Positions 7,986-20,108 are shown, counted from the first letter of the stretch. The stretch: DNA of 57,868 nucleotides from Clostridia bacterium (GCA_017406805.1 JAFQXU010000008.1:1-57868); one strand, 5' to 3'. Numbers and translations are program-made. Notes: generated by a model not told the origin, from the letters alone.

Positions 7986-7987
7986 AA

Positions 7988-8773
7988 TTAACTACTAACT
8001 GCCGCAATGTAATAATTGTTATTAACCCCTTTTTTTAGCCTAAAAGTAGCTTGCTTTTCTATTTTTTCTTCAGATAAAAAATTCATATTTTTGTCAAAAT
8101 TATCTTTTGGACAAAAATACCCTACGTTAAGCACAATGTCTTTCCCTTCGTTATAAAAACCAAGCGTGCGAGGTGCAAAATTATCCGTACCGCTGACAGC
8201 TTCTATTAGATAGCAATCCTCATCCTTTTCAAAAGTATATAGCCCACTTTTTTTATATTTTGCATTATCAGTATTTATATAATGACCAAAAAGCTTTTCA
8301 ACGGAGTTATTTATATCATCCTCAGATAAAATGAGCCTGCCGTCTTTTTCTGAATAAACAGCCTCTTTGTTGTTCATTGCGCAGTCCCAAATTGCCGCAT
8401 TTAAAACCATTTGCTCGTCAGGAGGATTAACCTCATCGAAAAATCCCGGATTTTGCATAACAACCGGCAAGATAAAATTATCGTAACTTTTTAATTTTTT
8501 GGAATTTTCAAATTTTTCGAAAAAATTTATTGCGAAAACCAAAAATACAGAAGACATCGCCAAAAAAACACACACCCATAAAAAACGAAAAATATTATTT
8601 ATTCTTATTAAATTTTTTCTTGTCCTTTTTGCGTGGTGTTTCCCATTAATAGCTTTAAAAATTTTTGATTTTGAATTAGATAAATCATCAGCCCCTTTTT
8701 TCATACCATAAAGAGCCCTGTAATTCACTGTGTATGGGCTTATAATTTTATTCTTTCTTTCATATTTATACAT
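7988..8773 (-). CDS. Single-pass membrane protein of unknown function
   Basis: About 261 residues from the ATG at 8773, chosen over an upstream GTG (8788) because GAGG lies nine bases before it. A basic cytoplasmic N-terminal part (residues 1-60, many Lys and Arg) precedes one membrane helix (about 62-82), then an extracellular domain of about 175 residues with NPGFFDEVNPPDEQMVLNAA, the LILSEDDINNSVEKLFG region and a C-terminal KATFRLKKG-like strand segment. This is a type II topology. I do not recognise the family, and sporulation or wall functions are only guesses. Confidence 0.7.
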   Translation of the reverse strand: MYKYERKNKIISPYTVNYRALYGMKKGADDLSNSKSKIFKAINGKHHAKRTRKNLIRINNIFRFLWVCVFLAMSSVFLVFAINFFEKFENSKKLKSYDNFILPVVMQNPGFFDEVNPPDEQMVLNAAIWDCAMNNKEAVYSEKDGRLILSEDDINNSVEKLFGHYINTDNAKYKKSGLYTFEKDEDCYLIEAVSGTDNFAPRTLGFYNEGKDIVLNVGYFCPKDNFDKNMNFLSEEKIEKQATFRLKKGVNNNYYIAAVSS

Positions 8774-8871
8774 CTTTTTTAACCTCACTTCTTATAATTT
8801 ACAAATATAGATTACTACAAAAAGATCGCAATATTTGTCATAAAAAGGGAAGTAATTTAAACAAAATAAAA

Positions 8872-8901
8872 AAACCGAATGAATAAAAATCCATTCGGTT
8901 A
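8872..8901 (-). terminator. Terminator downstream of the 8951-9749 gene pair
   Basis: AACCGAATG and CATTCGGTT form a nine-base-pair stem (8873-8881 with 8892-8900), followed on the minus strand by a T-rich run. Confidence 0.7.
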
Positions 8902-8950
8902 AAATAAATTTGATAATTAATACCAACTAAAAAACAGATATATTTAGAAC

Positions 8951-9328
8951 TTAATGAACATTATTATTCATATTGCTTCTAAAATAATATTTAGAAATTT
9001 TAATATATATATTTGCACCTATCATCATACAAAAACCAATAGCTACATATTCAACACCGGTTTTAATTAAATTAAGTGTTTTTTTAATCCCTAACAAGCT
9101 TAAATTTTTCGTTCCTGCTGCCACTATCTTAGCGCCATTTGCAATTTTTAATAAAATTTTTTTTGCAGTACTTTCTTTGGTTGTTTCTTCTTCTTTTGCT
9201 ACAACAACAATGCTTTCTTCTTTCACAGGCACTTTCTCCGCACTATTTTGTGCACCTACATTAACGTGCATCATACTTAAAGAAAACATTCCTGATAAAA
9301 AACTCGCTATAATTCTTTTCGCTTTCAT
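8951..9328 (-). CDS. Small secreted/membrane protein, copy B of a tandem pair
   Basis: A 125-residue protein with an N-terminal signal sequence (about residues 1-26, ending near NVGAQ), an acidic linker, and a conserved module ending in the hydrophobic segment TGVEYVAIGFCMMIGA. The module is nearly identical to that of the gene at 9348, so the two arose by tandem duplication; the linker and the last 20 residues have diverged. The tail YYFRSNMNNNVH differs entirely from the paralogue. No family is recognised. A one- or two-helix membrane peptide such as a bacteriocin, immunity factor or stress peptide is possible. The order on the minus strand is 9348 first, then this gene 19 bases later. Confidence 0.7.
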   Translation of the reverse strand: MKAKRIIASFLSGMFSLSMMHVNVGAQNSAEKVPVKEESIVVVAKEEETTKESTAKKILLKIANGAKIVAAGTKNLSLLGIKKTLNLIKTGVEYVAIGFCMMIGANIYIKISKYYFRSNMNNNVH

Positions 9329-9347
9329 ATAATCATTCTCCTGTTAT

Positions 9348-9749
9348 TTAAACATCTAAGATTTTAAACTCATCATTAATCGCTATAAATATAAAAGCGC
9401 CTATCATCATACAAAAACCAATAGCCACATACTCAACACCAGTTTTAGCTAAATCAAGTACTTTTTTAATTCCCGACAAACCTAAATTTCCTGCTCCTAC
9501 TGCCACCGTTTTAGCACCATTTGCAATTTTTAATAAAACTTTTTTAGCAGTACTTTCTTTTGTAGCCTCTTCATTAGTAACATCTTCTTTTTTGTCTACT
9601 TCTTTAGCATCTTCTTTTAAAACAACAGTGATTTTCTCTTTTTTATCTGCTACTTTTTCTGTAATTTCTTCAGCACACACATTAATGTGCGCCATACTTA
9701 AAGAAAATACAAACGTCATTATTCCTGCAAATAACCTTTTAAATTTCAT
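9348..9749 (-). CDS. Small secreted/membrane protein, copy A of a tandem pair
   Basis: A 133-residue protein with a signal peptide (about residues 1-26, ending HINVCAE), an acidic and Lys-rich linker of about 45 residues, then the module shared with the 8951 gene: ESTAKK, LLKIANGAK, GIKK and KTGVEYVAIGFCMMIGA. The Gly-rich helical module followed by a hydrophobic helix resembles small membrane-active peptides, but the similarity is only compositional. The gene is preceded by AAAGGA on the minus strand and lies immediately downstream of gyrA on the gyrA strand. Confidence 0.7.
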   Translation of the reverse strand: MKFKRLFAGIMTFVFSLSMAHINVCAEEITEKVADKKEKITVVLKEDAKEVDKKEDVTNEEATKESTAKKVLLKIANGAKTVAVGAGNLGLSGIKKVLDLAKTGVEYVAIGFCMMIGAFIFIAINDEFKILDV

Positions 9750-9863
9750 AAAAAATCAAATCCTTTCTGTTATATCACTAACAAAAAGTATTATATCACA
9801 ATTAAAAAAACATAACAAATAAATTTGAATTCTATTTCTCTGTTGTTTTTTTTTAAAACAACA

Positions 9864-12353
9864 TTAATCTTGTGTTTCTAAATTTTCATCCTCATCCAGT
9901 TCTTCATTTTCATGTTCTTCATGTGGTACACACGCCACAGCAACAACCTTTCCTTTACCAACCAAACGCATTACCTTAACACCTTTAGATGGTCTGGAAC
10001 ACTGCCTTATTGTGCTTGCTTCTATTCTAATTATAATTCCGTTGTCTGAAATTAAAATTACATCTTCATCTAAGCTAACACTTGTAAGCGAAGCAACTTT
10101 GCCGTATTTTTCAGTGTGATAATTTATAACGCCTTGACCGCCTCTGGACTGAACTCTGTAATCATCGGCAGAAGAAAGACGCCCGTAACCGGTTTCAGAA
10201 ACTGTGAGTATAAATTTATTTTCCTGAACAATAACCATTCCCACAACTTCGTCATTCGGTTTAAGTCTAAGGGCTCTAACACCTCTTGCGCTACGTCCAA
10301 CAGCTCTGACGTCTGTTTCGTTAAATCTAATTGATTTTCCTTCTTTTGTGGCAACTATCATTTCCTGATTTCCGTCGGTCATACGCACCCAAGCAAGTTC
10401 ATCGCCTTCGTCTAAATCAAGGGCAATTAAACCGCCTTTTCTGGACGAATCAAAAGATTTTAAGCTTGTTCTTTTTATTACACCATTTTTTGTTACCATA
10501 ATTAAATATTTGTTTTCTTCAAACTCTTCAACTTTAATCATCGATGTGACACGCTCGTCCGCAGAAATAGGCAACAAATTGGCTATGTTTGTACCTTTTG
10601 ATGTTCTGGAACTTTCGTGTACTTCATAGCATTTGAGTCTGTAAACTCTGCCAAAATTAGTGAAAAACAGTATATAATCGTGACTATTAATAATAAACAG
10701 TTCATTTACGCTGTCTTCATCACGCCTTGTAAGACCGGAAACGCCACGTCCGCCACGCCTTTGCAGTTTATAACTGTCTAAACTTTGACGCTTAACATAA
10801 CCATATCTTGTCATAGTTAAAACGCAGTCTTCTTTTGGAATCAAATCCTCTATATCAACTTCTCCGCTAACGTTTTCTATGGCTGTTCTTCTTTCATCTC
10901 CAAACTTATTTTTTACTTCCAAAGCTTCTTCTTTAACTATCTGCCTTAAGCGTAAATTGCTTCCCAAAATATCTTTAAAATCAGCAATTTTAAGAGCAAG
11001 TGCTTTGAGTTCGTCTTCAATTTTTTGCTTTTCAAGACCTGTAAGTCTGCCAAGAGGCATTTGAACTATAGCCTGAGTTTGAATATCATCAAGGCCAAAA
11101 CGTTCAGAAAGTCTTTGTTTTCCTTCTGCAATAGACTTGGAAGATCTAAGAATCGCCACAACCTCATCAATAAAATCAAGTGCAGTTTTTAGCCCCTCTA
11201 AAATATGCGCTCTCTCTTCGGCTTTTTTAAGGTCAAATTTAGTTCTTCTTGTAACAACCTCAATTTGGAATTTAATATATTCTTCCAAAACTTGTTTTAA
11301 ATTAAGAATTTTAGGCTCTCCATTAACAATTGCAAGCATAATCACACCAAAAGTGGTTTGCAGCTGCGAATAAGAATAAAGCTGATTTAAAACAACCTGC
11401 GGCGAAGCATCTTTTTTAAGATCTATTTGAATATGCATGCCGTTTCTGTCTGAGTGATCATCAATATGGGCAATTCCTTCAATTCTTTTATCTTTAATCA
11501 TATCCGCAATACTTTCAATAAGCCTTGCTTTATTTACTTGATAAGGAAGTTCTGTAATAATAATTTTAAACCTTGAATTTTTATCTTCCACAATTTCAGC
11601 TTTCGCACGAACGGTTATTTTACCCCTACCTGTCATGTAAGCAGATTTTATTCCGGAACGTCCCATAATAATAGCACCGGTTGGAAAATCAGGGCCTTTA
11701 ATATATTCCATGAGTTCCGGGATTTCCGCCTCGGGATTATCGATAAGATAACACATTGCATCAATAACTTCACGCATATTATGAGGCGGAATATTCGTTG
11801 CCATACCAACAGCTATGCCGGTTGAACCGTTAACCAAAAGGTTTGGAAATCTTGACGGCAAAACTGTGGGTTCTTCTATTCTGTCGTCATAATTTGGAAC
11901 GAAATCAACTGTTTCTTTGTCTATATCTGTAAGCATTTTTAAAGAAATCTTACTCATACGAGATTCTGTATAACGATAAGCAGCAGGCGGATCTCCATCT
12001 ACAGAACCAAAGTTACCATGGCCATCAACAAGCATATACCTCATAGAAAAATCTTGCGCCAAACGAACCAAAGCATCATAAACAGATGCATCACCATGAG
12101 GGTGATATCTTCCTAAAACATCACCGACTGTGTTTGCGCATTTTCTGTATGGTTTGTCCGGACTCAGTCCATCTTCAAACATAGCATATAAAATTCTTCT
12201 ATGAACCGGTTTTAAGCCGTCCCTTACATCAGGAAGCGCCCTTGAAACTATTACCGACATAGAGTAAGCCAAAAAGGATTTTTTCATTTCCTTGTCTATG
12301 TCAACGTTTATTATCTTAGGCTCCGCAATTTGTTTTTCTTCTTGATTATCCAT
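9864..12353 (-). CDS. gyrA: DNA gyrase subunit A
   Basis: The DNA-cleaving subunit of gyrase, which introduces negative supercoils. The catalytic tyrosine is in AAYRYTES (Tyr128). The C-terminal DNA-wrapping domain starts after about residue 515 and contains the GyrA box QRRGGRG, so this is gyrase rather than topoisomerase IV. In the quinolone-resistance region the sequence is [10 protein letters not shown]: the residue matching E. coli Ser83 is Ala and the one matching Asp87 is conserved. The tail is acidic. The length of 829 residues is normal. It is the last gene of the dnaA-dnaN-recF-gyrB-gyrA block. Confidence 0.98.
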   Translation of the reverse strand: MDNQEEKQIAEPKIINVDIDKEMKKSFLAYSMSVIVSRALPDVRDGLKPVHRRILYAMFEDGLSPDKPYRKCANTVGDVLGRYHPHGDASVYDALVRLAQDFSMRYMLVDGHGNFGSVDGDPPAAYRYTESRMSKISLKMLTDIDKETVDFVPNYDDRIEEPTVLPSRFPNLLVNGSTGIAVGMATNIPPHNMREVIDAMCYLIDNPEAEIPELMEYIKGPDFPTGAIIMGRSGIKSAYMTGRGKITVRAKAEIVEDKNSRFKIIITELPYQVNKARLIESIADMIKDKRIEGIAHIDDHSDRNGMHIQIDLKKDASPQVVLNQLYSYSQLQTTFGVIMLAIVNGEPKILNLKQVLEEYIKFQIEVVTRRTKFDLKKAEERAHILEGLKTALDFIDEVVAILRSSKSIAEGKQRLSERFGLDDIQTQAIVQMPLGRLTGLEKQKIEDELKALALKIADFKDILGSNLRLRQIVKEEALEVKNKFGDERRTAIENVSGEVDIEDLIPKEDCVLTMTRYGYVKRQSLDSYKLQRRGGRGVSGLTRRDEDSVNELFIINSHDYILFFTNFGRVYRLKCYEVHESSRTSKGTNIANLLPISADERVTSMIKVEEFEENKYLIMVTKNGVIKRTSLKSFDSSRKGGLIALDLDEGDELAWVRMTDGNQEMIVATKEGKSIRFNETDVRAVGRSARGVRALRLKPNDEVVGMVIVQENKFILTVSETGYGRLSSADDYRVQSRGGQGVINYHTEKYGKVASLTSVSLDEDVILISDNGIIIRIEASTIRQCSRPSKGVKVMRLVGKGKVVAVACVPHEEHENEELDEDENLETQD

Positions 12354-12401
12354 TAAAGTAACCCCTTAATTATTTAACATTTTTTGCTTTTTTGTTTAAT
12401 T

Positions 12402-13103
12402 TCATTCTTCGTTTTTTGTTTTTGAACCCGCCATAATCATAGCTTGAACTTCTGCTCTAAATTCCGGCTCAATAGCCCTTAAAGGAATTATAATGCTGTT
12501 TCCTTCCAAAGAAGAAATAGAAATTAAATTATTATACTCGCTGTATTCACACGTTCCGTCAAGAGAAATTTCCCTTTCGGTTCCGTCTTTGCAAATTTCT
12601 ATTTTATCAGGAAAAATTTCCACTGTTATCTCTTTTTCAAGCAGTATTTTTTTAATTATATTTTTCACACTTATAAGCGGCACAAGCCATATAAAAAGTA
12701 GCGCAACCAAAGGAAAAGCCGCAATCCAAATATAATACTTGCTCATAGAAATAAAACTCAAAATTATCATAGCCAAAAAAACAACCAACTGAATTATAGT
12801 GTGTTTTTTTTGAGCTTCCTTATTGCGTTTGTAGCTTTCGCTGTGCTTTATGAATTTTTTCACTTCTTCGCCGGTAAGTTTATACTTTATTTTTATACCG
12901 GTTGCTTCTTCTTCGTATTCTTCTGTTTCGTTATCCAAAACAATTTCCGATTCCAAAGGTTCTTCCTGCTCAGGCTTTCGATTTTCTCCGTCTTCATCTT
13001 CAGAAAAGCTTTCTTTGGAACTTTCTTCGGGCAAATCTGTATTCACCGCACTATTTGATAAATCTTCTGTAACAACACATCGCTGAGTATCGTTTTCTTT
13101 CAT
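12402..13103 (-). CDS. YcxB-like membrane protein
   Basis: A 233-residue protein with a very acidic N-terminal third (Glu-rich, residues 1-65), a short ATGIKIKYKLTGEEVKKF strand-helix unit, two membrane helices (about 105-140), and a C-terminal region with the pattern of the YcxB-like domain: VEIFPDKIEICKDG followed by repeated beta strands and IIPLRAI. The role of this family is unknown. It lies between gyrB and gyrA on the same strand, 48 bases upstream of gyrA, a position often filled by a variable gene. Confidence 0.7.
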   Translation of the reverse strand: MKENDTQRCVVTEDLSNSAVNTDLPEESSKESFSEDEDGENRKPEQEEPLESEIVLDNETEEYEEEATGIKIKYKLTGEEVKKFIKHSESYKRNKEAQKKHTIIQLVVFLAMIILSFISMSKYYIWIAAFPLVALLFIWLVPLISVKNIIKKILLEKEITVEIFPDKIEICKDGTEREISLDGTCEYSEYNNLISISSLEGNSIIIPLRAIEPEFRAEVQAMIMAGSKTKNEE

Positions 13104-13203
13104 CTGTTCTCCTTAAATTTATAAATTTTACTATAATTTACTATAAAATTATATATGTTTTTCTAAAAAAATGCAAATTTATATTAAAATAATTGTTTTT
13201 TTA

Positions 13204-15569
<2,366 letters not shown>

Positions 15570-15574
15570 TCACC

Positions 15575-15838
15575 TCACCTGTTTTTTTGGGTATTAACGC
15601 TTCTTTTTAAAATTGTAGAAGGTAAAAGCCCACTCAAATACACTTTGCTTTCTTTTTTTGATGAGCAAACCACAAAAGATTTTGGTATATTTTCAGTTAC
15701 ATTTATTATTTTACCCCTTTTTTCCATTTTTGACAAATAAAATCGATTAACCTTATAAACAGTTGTTTTATCTAAATCAAAAACGCCAACAATTTCACGG
15801 CTGTTTACAAAAAAATCTTTGCCTATATTTAAATACAT
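15575..15838 (-). CDS. remB: RemB-like extracellular-matrix regulatory protein (DUF370)
   Basis: The protein begins MYLNIGKDFFVNSREIVGVF and contains FDLDKTTVYKVNRFYL and a final VYLSGLLPSTILKR, the pattern of the RemA/RemB (YaaB) family found between recF and gyrB in many Firmicutes. In Bacillus subtilis RemA is a DNA-binding activator of matrix and osmoprotection genes and RemB is a related protein. I use the ATG at 15838 (87 residues) because AGGTGA lies five bases upstream; a GTG three codons earlier is too close. It is 11 bases downstream of recF. Confidence 0.88.
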   Translation of the reverse strand: MYLNIGKDFFVNSREIVGVFDLDKTTVYKVNRFYLSKMEKRGKIINVTENIPKSFVVCSSKKESKVYLSGLLPSTILKRSVNTQKNR

Positions 15839-15849
15839 AAATATCACCT

Positions 15850-16968
15850 TTAAAAATTTTTCACTTGCATAATTTTTCCGTTTTCAACTTTAAAAAGCTT
15901 ACCAATTTCTAATTTTTTTAAATCACTTTTATCGCAAGATGTAATAAAAACCTGCCTTTTGCCTAAGTTTTTTAAAAGATATTTTTTTCTGAAATCATCA
16001 AGTTCGCTCATAACATCATCCAACAAAACCACTGGTGATTCGCCGGAAAACTCCTCTAAAATCATTGCTTCCGCAAGTTTAAAAGCCAAAACCACAGAAC
16101 GCTGCTGACCTTGGGAACCAAAATATTTTGCCGGCTTTTCATTTATCAAAATTTCCAGGTCGTCTTTATGCGGACCGCAAGAAGTTGACCCTGTTTTAAT
16201 ATCGGATTCGTGAGTTTTTTCAAGCTTTGAAATCATTATTTTTTTTATTTCTTCCAAAGACAAACCCAAGTTTATATTTTTATTCACGGAAAAACTGTAC
16301 TTTACCTCTATTTTCTCTTTTCCGCCGGAAATATCATTATAAAACGAAAAAACTTTGTTTTTAAAAATTTTTAAATATTCCAGTCTTTCTTTTATCATTT
16401 TTGCGCCAAGCTCACTAAGTTTGCTATCCCAAACATCCAGAAGTTCAAAAGCGGACTTGCTTTGATCAAATGTTTTTAAGAAAGAATTTCTTTGCCGTAG
16501 CACTTGGTTATACTTGGAAACTGTTTTTGTGTATGTTGGTTTTAACTGGCAAATTGCAGCATCTAAGAACCTTCTTCTGTAATCCGGGCCGTCTTTAACC
16601 AACGAAAGATGGACCGGAGAAAAAAGGACGGTCTTAAATCGGCCTATTATGTTTGTTGGGTAACTTTTGGTAATATCATCAAAAATCGCTTTTCTTTTTC
16701 CGCCGCTAAAAATAATTGTTATCTCGTGCTCTGTGTTTTCAAAAAAGAATTTACCGTCTATTCTTGCAAAATCAGATTCAAAATTCACCAAATCCGCATC
16801 TTTTGTTCCCCTGAACGACCGCGCCCCAGTAAACATCAAGATAGCTTCTATAAGGTTTGTTTTTCCCTGAGCGTTTTTTCCAAACACAAAATTAATTTTA
16901 GGGCTAAATTCAAGTTCGTTTTCTTTTAAATTTCTGTACCCTTTAAAGGCCATTTTTAAAATTTTCAT
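15850..16968 (-). CDS. recF: DNA replication and repair protein RecF
   Basis: An SMC-like ATPase that loads RecA at single-strand gaps. The Walker A GKNAQGKTNL (about residues 30-39), the signature GSQGQQRSVVLAFKLAEA and the Walker B VVLLDDVMSELD are complete, and the 372-residue length is normal. Its start overlaps the stop of the S4 gene by 4 bases, so it is translated with it. Confidence 0.97.
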   Translation of the reverse strand: MKILKMAFKGYRNLKENELEFSPKINFVFGKNAQGKTNLIEAILMFTGARSFRGTKDADLVNFESDFARIDGKFFFENTEHEITIIFSGGKRKAIFDDITKSYPTNIIGRFKTVLFSPVHLSLVKDGPDYRRRFLDAAICQLKPTYTKTVSKYNQVLRQRNSFLKTFDQSKSAFELLDVWDSKLSELGAKMIKERLEYLKIFKNKVFSFYNDISGGKEKIEVKYSFSVNKNINLGLSLEEIKKIMISKLEKTHESDIKTGSTSCGPHKDDLEILINEKPAKYFGSQGQQRSVVLAFKLAEAMILEEFSGESPVVLLDDVMSELDDFRKKYLLKNLGKRQVFITSCDKSDLKKLEIGKLFKVENGKIMQVKNF

Positions 16969-17177
16969 TCTTTTATAACCTTATATTTGTTCCCGTTTAC
17001 ACAAATTTCTGTTCCGGAAATGATTTTTTTGCCTCTTTGACAGCAAACTTCGTCTGAAATTTTTACAAAACCATCTAAAATTAATTTTTTCGCATCGCCG
17101 CCCGTTGGAGCTTCGCCACAGAGTTTTAAAAAAGAATCAAGTTTTATAAAATCTGTTTTAATATAAATTTCTTTCAT
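16965..17177 (-). CDS. yaaA: S4-domain RNA-binding protein (YaaA/RlbA family)
   Basis: A 70-residue S4 RNA-binding domain: IKLDSFLKLCGEAPTGGDAK, then the basic VKISDEVCCQRGKKI and a final strand. This little protein is conserved between dnaN and recF across Firmicutes and is thought to act on ribosome assembly. It overlaps recF by 4 bases and begins 13 bases after dnaN. Confidence 0.93.
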   Translation of the reverse strand: MKEIYIKTDFIKLDSFLKLCGEAPTGGDAKKLILDGFVKISDEVCCQRGKKIISGTEICVNGNKYKVIKE

Positions 17178-17190
17178 ATCAGCACCGTTT

Positions 17191-18294
17191 TTAAGATTTT
17201 ATTCTAACCGGAAGAACAATAAACACAAAGCTGTTTCCCTCTTTAGCGGTGATTTTTATTGGGCTTAGCGGTCCGGAAAGAGTTATTTTAACTTCGTCTG
17301 TTTCTGCATTTCTCAGCGCATCACTCATATATTTGTTATTAAATGCAATTTCGAGTTCTTCTTTTGTTTTTGAACTGCATGGCACCTCGTCGTCTGCTTT
17401 TCCCACAGGTGTTATGCAAGAAACATGTACGGAATCTTTTGAAAAAATACATTTAACAGGACTTTTTAGTCTATCTGTAATAAGAAGAGAAACCCTGTCT
17501 ATACTGTTTAAAAAGTCATCTGTTTTTATATTTACTTCCATTTTGCTTTTTTCGGGAATGGTTGATTTATAATCTATAAAATCGCCTTCCAAAAGTCTGG
17601 ATATTACCACATAATCATTTACAGAAAAAATAATATGGCGCATTCCTGCGGAAATCGTTACATTTTCTTCTTTTTCCGGCAAAAGGCGCAGAACTTCCCT
17701 CAGCGTTTTTCCCGGCACAACAAAACTAAGCTCTAAATCTTCTTTAATTGCTTCTTGCCTTAGCGCAAGTCTGTAACCATCAACGGAAACAAGCGTTAGG
17801 GTTTTGTCTTTTATTTCAAAAAGGGTACCGGTATGAACGGGTTTTGCGTCCATTTCGGAAACCGCAAAAATTGTTTGTTTTATCATACTTTTTAACACAT
17901 CAACAGGCATTGTAAACGAAGAAACACTCTCCACAGAAGGAAGCGAAGGAAATTCCTCTGCGTTAATTCCCAAAAGTTCAAATTTACTTGCACCACTAAC
18001 AATTCTAACAACCAAATTATCTTGTAGTTCAATTTCTACAACATCGCCCGAAAGTTTACGAATAATGTCTGTTAAAAAATGTGCATTTAATACCACAGCG
18101 CCTTCTTTTTGCACGGAAGTTTCAATTTTGGTTGTAATGCCAAGTTCGGTATTGTACCCACAAAGGGTAAGCTCTCCGCCTTCGGTTTTAAGCAAAATTC
18201 CTTCCAATGCTGGTATTGTGGATCTTTGTGAAACTGCTCTTTGAACATTTGTAAGAGCTTCTACCAATTTGTTTTTTTCACAGATAAATTTCAT
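17191..18294 (-). CDS. dnaN: DNA polymerase III beta subunit (sliding clamp)
   Basis: The ring-shaped processivity clamp, 367 residues in three repeated clamp folds. Typical stretches are LVEALTNVQRAVS at the N terminus, VSVDGYRLALR in the middle and the C-terminal VFIVLPVRIKS. It is separated from dnaA by a 262-base gap that is part of the origin region. An AAAGGAATG-type site precedes the ATG. Confidence 0.97.
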   Translation of the reverse strand: MKFICEKNKLVEALTNVQRAVSQRSTIPALEGILLKTEGGELTLCGYNTELGITTKIETSVQKEGAVVLNAHFLTDIIRKLSGDVVEIELQDNLVVRIVSGASKFELLGINAEEFPSLPSVESVSSFTMPVDVLKSMIKQTIFAVSEMDAKPVHTGTLFEIKDKTLTLVSVDGYRLALRQEAIKEDLELSFVVPGKTLREVLRLLPEKEENVTISAGMRHIIFSVNDYVVISRLLEGDFIDYKSTIPEKSKMEVNIKTDDFLNSIDRVSLLITDRLKSPVKCIFSKDSVHVSCITPVGKADDEVPCSSKTKEELEIAFNNKYMSDALRNAETDEVKITLSGPLSPIKITAKEGNSFVFIVLPVRIKS

Positions 18295-18556
18295 AAAAAA
18301 TCATTCCTTTTCAATTTTTTTATTCTAGTAAGCAAGTATAGTAATAAATTATTTAGTAATAGTAGTAGGGATTGTTAATTTGTTGAAAAATCTTTGAAAC
18401 ACAAAAACTACTTGTCCAAGAACAAAATTTCTGTTGTGGATTTATTGTTTAAAAAATTTGAGTAGAGTGTTTATAACAAAAATTATTAACATTAAAGTTG
18501 AAAACTTATTGTTTAAAGTTGAATATTTGTTGAAAGATTTTTGCGTAAAAAATTTT
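18295..18556. other. oriC: Probable oriC segment between dnaA and dnaN
   Basis: A 262-base AT-rich gap with no gene. Five consecutive trinucleotides TAG-TAA-TAG-TAG-TAG lie at 18354-18368, followed by GG; this resembles the DnaA-trio unwinding element known from Bacillus subtilis. Downstream are same-orientation copies of a divergent box: TGTTGAAAA (18381-18389), AGTTGAAAA (18496-18504), AGTTGAATA (18517-18525) and TGTTGAAAG (18529-18537), one or two changes from the DnaA box complement TGTGGAAAA/TGTGGATAA. TGTGGATTT lies near 18435. No perfect DnaA box occurs here. Location and gene polarity make it the likely unwinding region; the gap between dnaA and rpmH (19943-20108), with another TTTTCAACA at 19955-19963, may be its partner. 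Confidence 0.6.
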
Positions 18557-19873
18557 TTATCTGTCCCTTATGTTTTTTATTATGTCTTCTATCATAGCTT
18601 TGGTTTTTTGATCTTTGCTGATGATTTTTTCTACTTGCTGAAGTGCGTAAACGATTGTTGAGTGATCTCTTCCGCCGAATTCTTCACCAATTGACACCAA
18701 AGGCAACTGAGTGATTTCTCTTACTACGTACATTGATATTTGGCGAGCGTTTGAAATTGAAGACGATCTTTTTGAAGAGCGTATATCCTCCGGTGAAACT
18801 CCAAAAGTTCTTGCAACTTCTTCTATTATTTTTTCTATTGTAACCGGCGGAGGCTGGTCGTTGTTTAATATATCGGAAATTGCAAGCTGCGCAGTTTGAA
18901 TTCCCATTGGTTCCCCACCAAGAAGATGGTGTGCTTTCATTTTTTTTACTGCGCCTTCAAGCTGACGAATATTATTTTTTAATTTTTTTGAGATGTATTC
19001 ACAAACTTCGTTTGGTATTTTTATGTCCAGAAGTTCTGCTTTACGTTTTACTATTGCAATCCTGGTTTCAAAGTCCGGTGGCTGAATATCCGCAATAAGT
19101 CCCCATTCAAAACGTGTGCGAAGTCTGTCTTCCAGGGTTTGAATTTCTTTTGGGGGCCTGTCCGATGTAAGGACAATCTGCTTTTTTGCCTCATAAAGTG
19201 AATTAAATGTATGGAAAAATTCTTCCTGAGTAGAATCTTTACCTGCAATGAACTGAATATCGTCCACCAAAAGAACGTCTGTTTGTCTGTATTTTTGGTG
19301 AAATTCGCTTGTGGTGTTTTTTCTTATTGAATCAATGAGTTCGTTTGTAAAGTCGTCCCCTTTTATATACAAAAATGTTTTGTCCGGGTTGCTTTTTTTT
19401 ATGTCGTTACAAATCGCGTAAAGAAGATGAGTTTTTCCAAGCCCGGAGTTTCCGTAAATAAACAGCGGATTGTATGCGCCCGCAGGATTTGCGGCTACTG
19501 CTAAAGCGGCAGCGTGTGCGAATTTATTTGAAGAACCGACTATATAAGTGTCGAAAGTGAATTCATAGTCTGAATCTATTGCTAAGTTTTGGTCGCTTTT
19601 TTTGCCGGCTTTTTCTATTTCGTCCGGAATAGAAAAGCAAATATCAATTCCCGAGCCAAAAATTTGTTCAAAGGCGTTTGTTAAAAGGTTTTTGTAGCAC
19701 CTATTCAAAGTTTGTCTGTGAAATTCATTTGGAACCATCAAAACGGCTTTTCCTTCGTCAAAATCCAGTTTAACGGGTTCAATTCTGCTGATCCATGTTT
19801 TATATGCAACATCTGTGATATTCGTTTTGCAAAAATCACAAATAAGACTCCATGCTTCATTAAAAGAGTTCAT
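18557..19873 (-). CDS. dnaA: Chromosomal replication initiator protein DnaA
   Basis: The AAA+ initiator that binds DnaA boxes and melts oriC. Domain I is the N-terminal 80 residues; the Walker A GNSGLGKTHLL, the Walker B VLLVDDIQF and a sensor region make up domain III; domain IV has the DNA-binding signature GGRDHSTIVYALQQVEK. I start at the ATG at 19873 (438 residues, MNSFNEAW) because GGAGG precedes it; an in-frame extension to 19942 lacks a ribosome site. It is read away from rpmH, with origin DNA on both sides. Confidence 0.97.
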   Translation of the reverse strand: MNSFNEAWSLICDFCKTNITDVAYKTWISRIEPVKLDFDEGKAVLMVPNEFHRQTLNRCYKNLLTNAFEQIFGSGIDICFSIPDEIEKAGKKSDQNLAIDSDYEFTFDTYIVGSSNKFAHAAALAVAANPAGAYNPLFIYGNSGLGKTHLLYAICNDIKKSNPDKTFLYIKGDDFTNELIDSIRKNTTSEFHQKYRQTDVLLVDDIQFIAGKDSTQEEFFHTFNSLYEAKKQIVLTSDRPPKEIQTLEDRLRTRFEWGLIADIQPPDFETRIAIVKRKAELLDIKIPNEVCEYISKKLKNNIRQLEGAVKKMKAHHLLGGEPMGIQTAQLAISDILNNDQPPPVTIEKIIEEVARTFGVSPEDIRSSKRSSSISNARQISMYVVREITQLPLVSIGEEFGGRDHSTIVYALQQVEKIISKDQKTKAMIEDIIKNIRDR

Positions 19874-20000
19874 GTAAAATAAACCTCCAGTGTTTGTAAA
19901 GTTTAGTGTTTTTGCCCTTTCTTTTAAAAATAATAATAACACAAAAACTAAAAATTTTCAACACAAAACTCTTTTTGCCAAAAGCTTTTTTATTTTTTTA

Positions 20001-20029
20001 TTGACAAAGTCACGCCGGTAATGTATACT
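20001..20029 (+). promoter_or_regulatory. Promoter of rpmH
   Basis: TTGACA (20001-20006), a 17-base spacer and TATACT (20024-20029), an almost ideal housekeeping promoter about 80 bases before rpmH. Confidence 0.85.
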
Positions 20030-20108
20030 AGTTTAAGTGACTTTTTATTGTTGTTGTAAATTTTAATAACTAAAAAATAAGAAATATTGTCCGGGAGGGA
20101 AAAATATA

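Noticed and set aside
9841..9863. A-T only inverted repeat after gyrA
   Set aside because: It is an AT-only stem with no T run on the gyrA side, so it is too weak to call a terminator.
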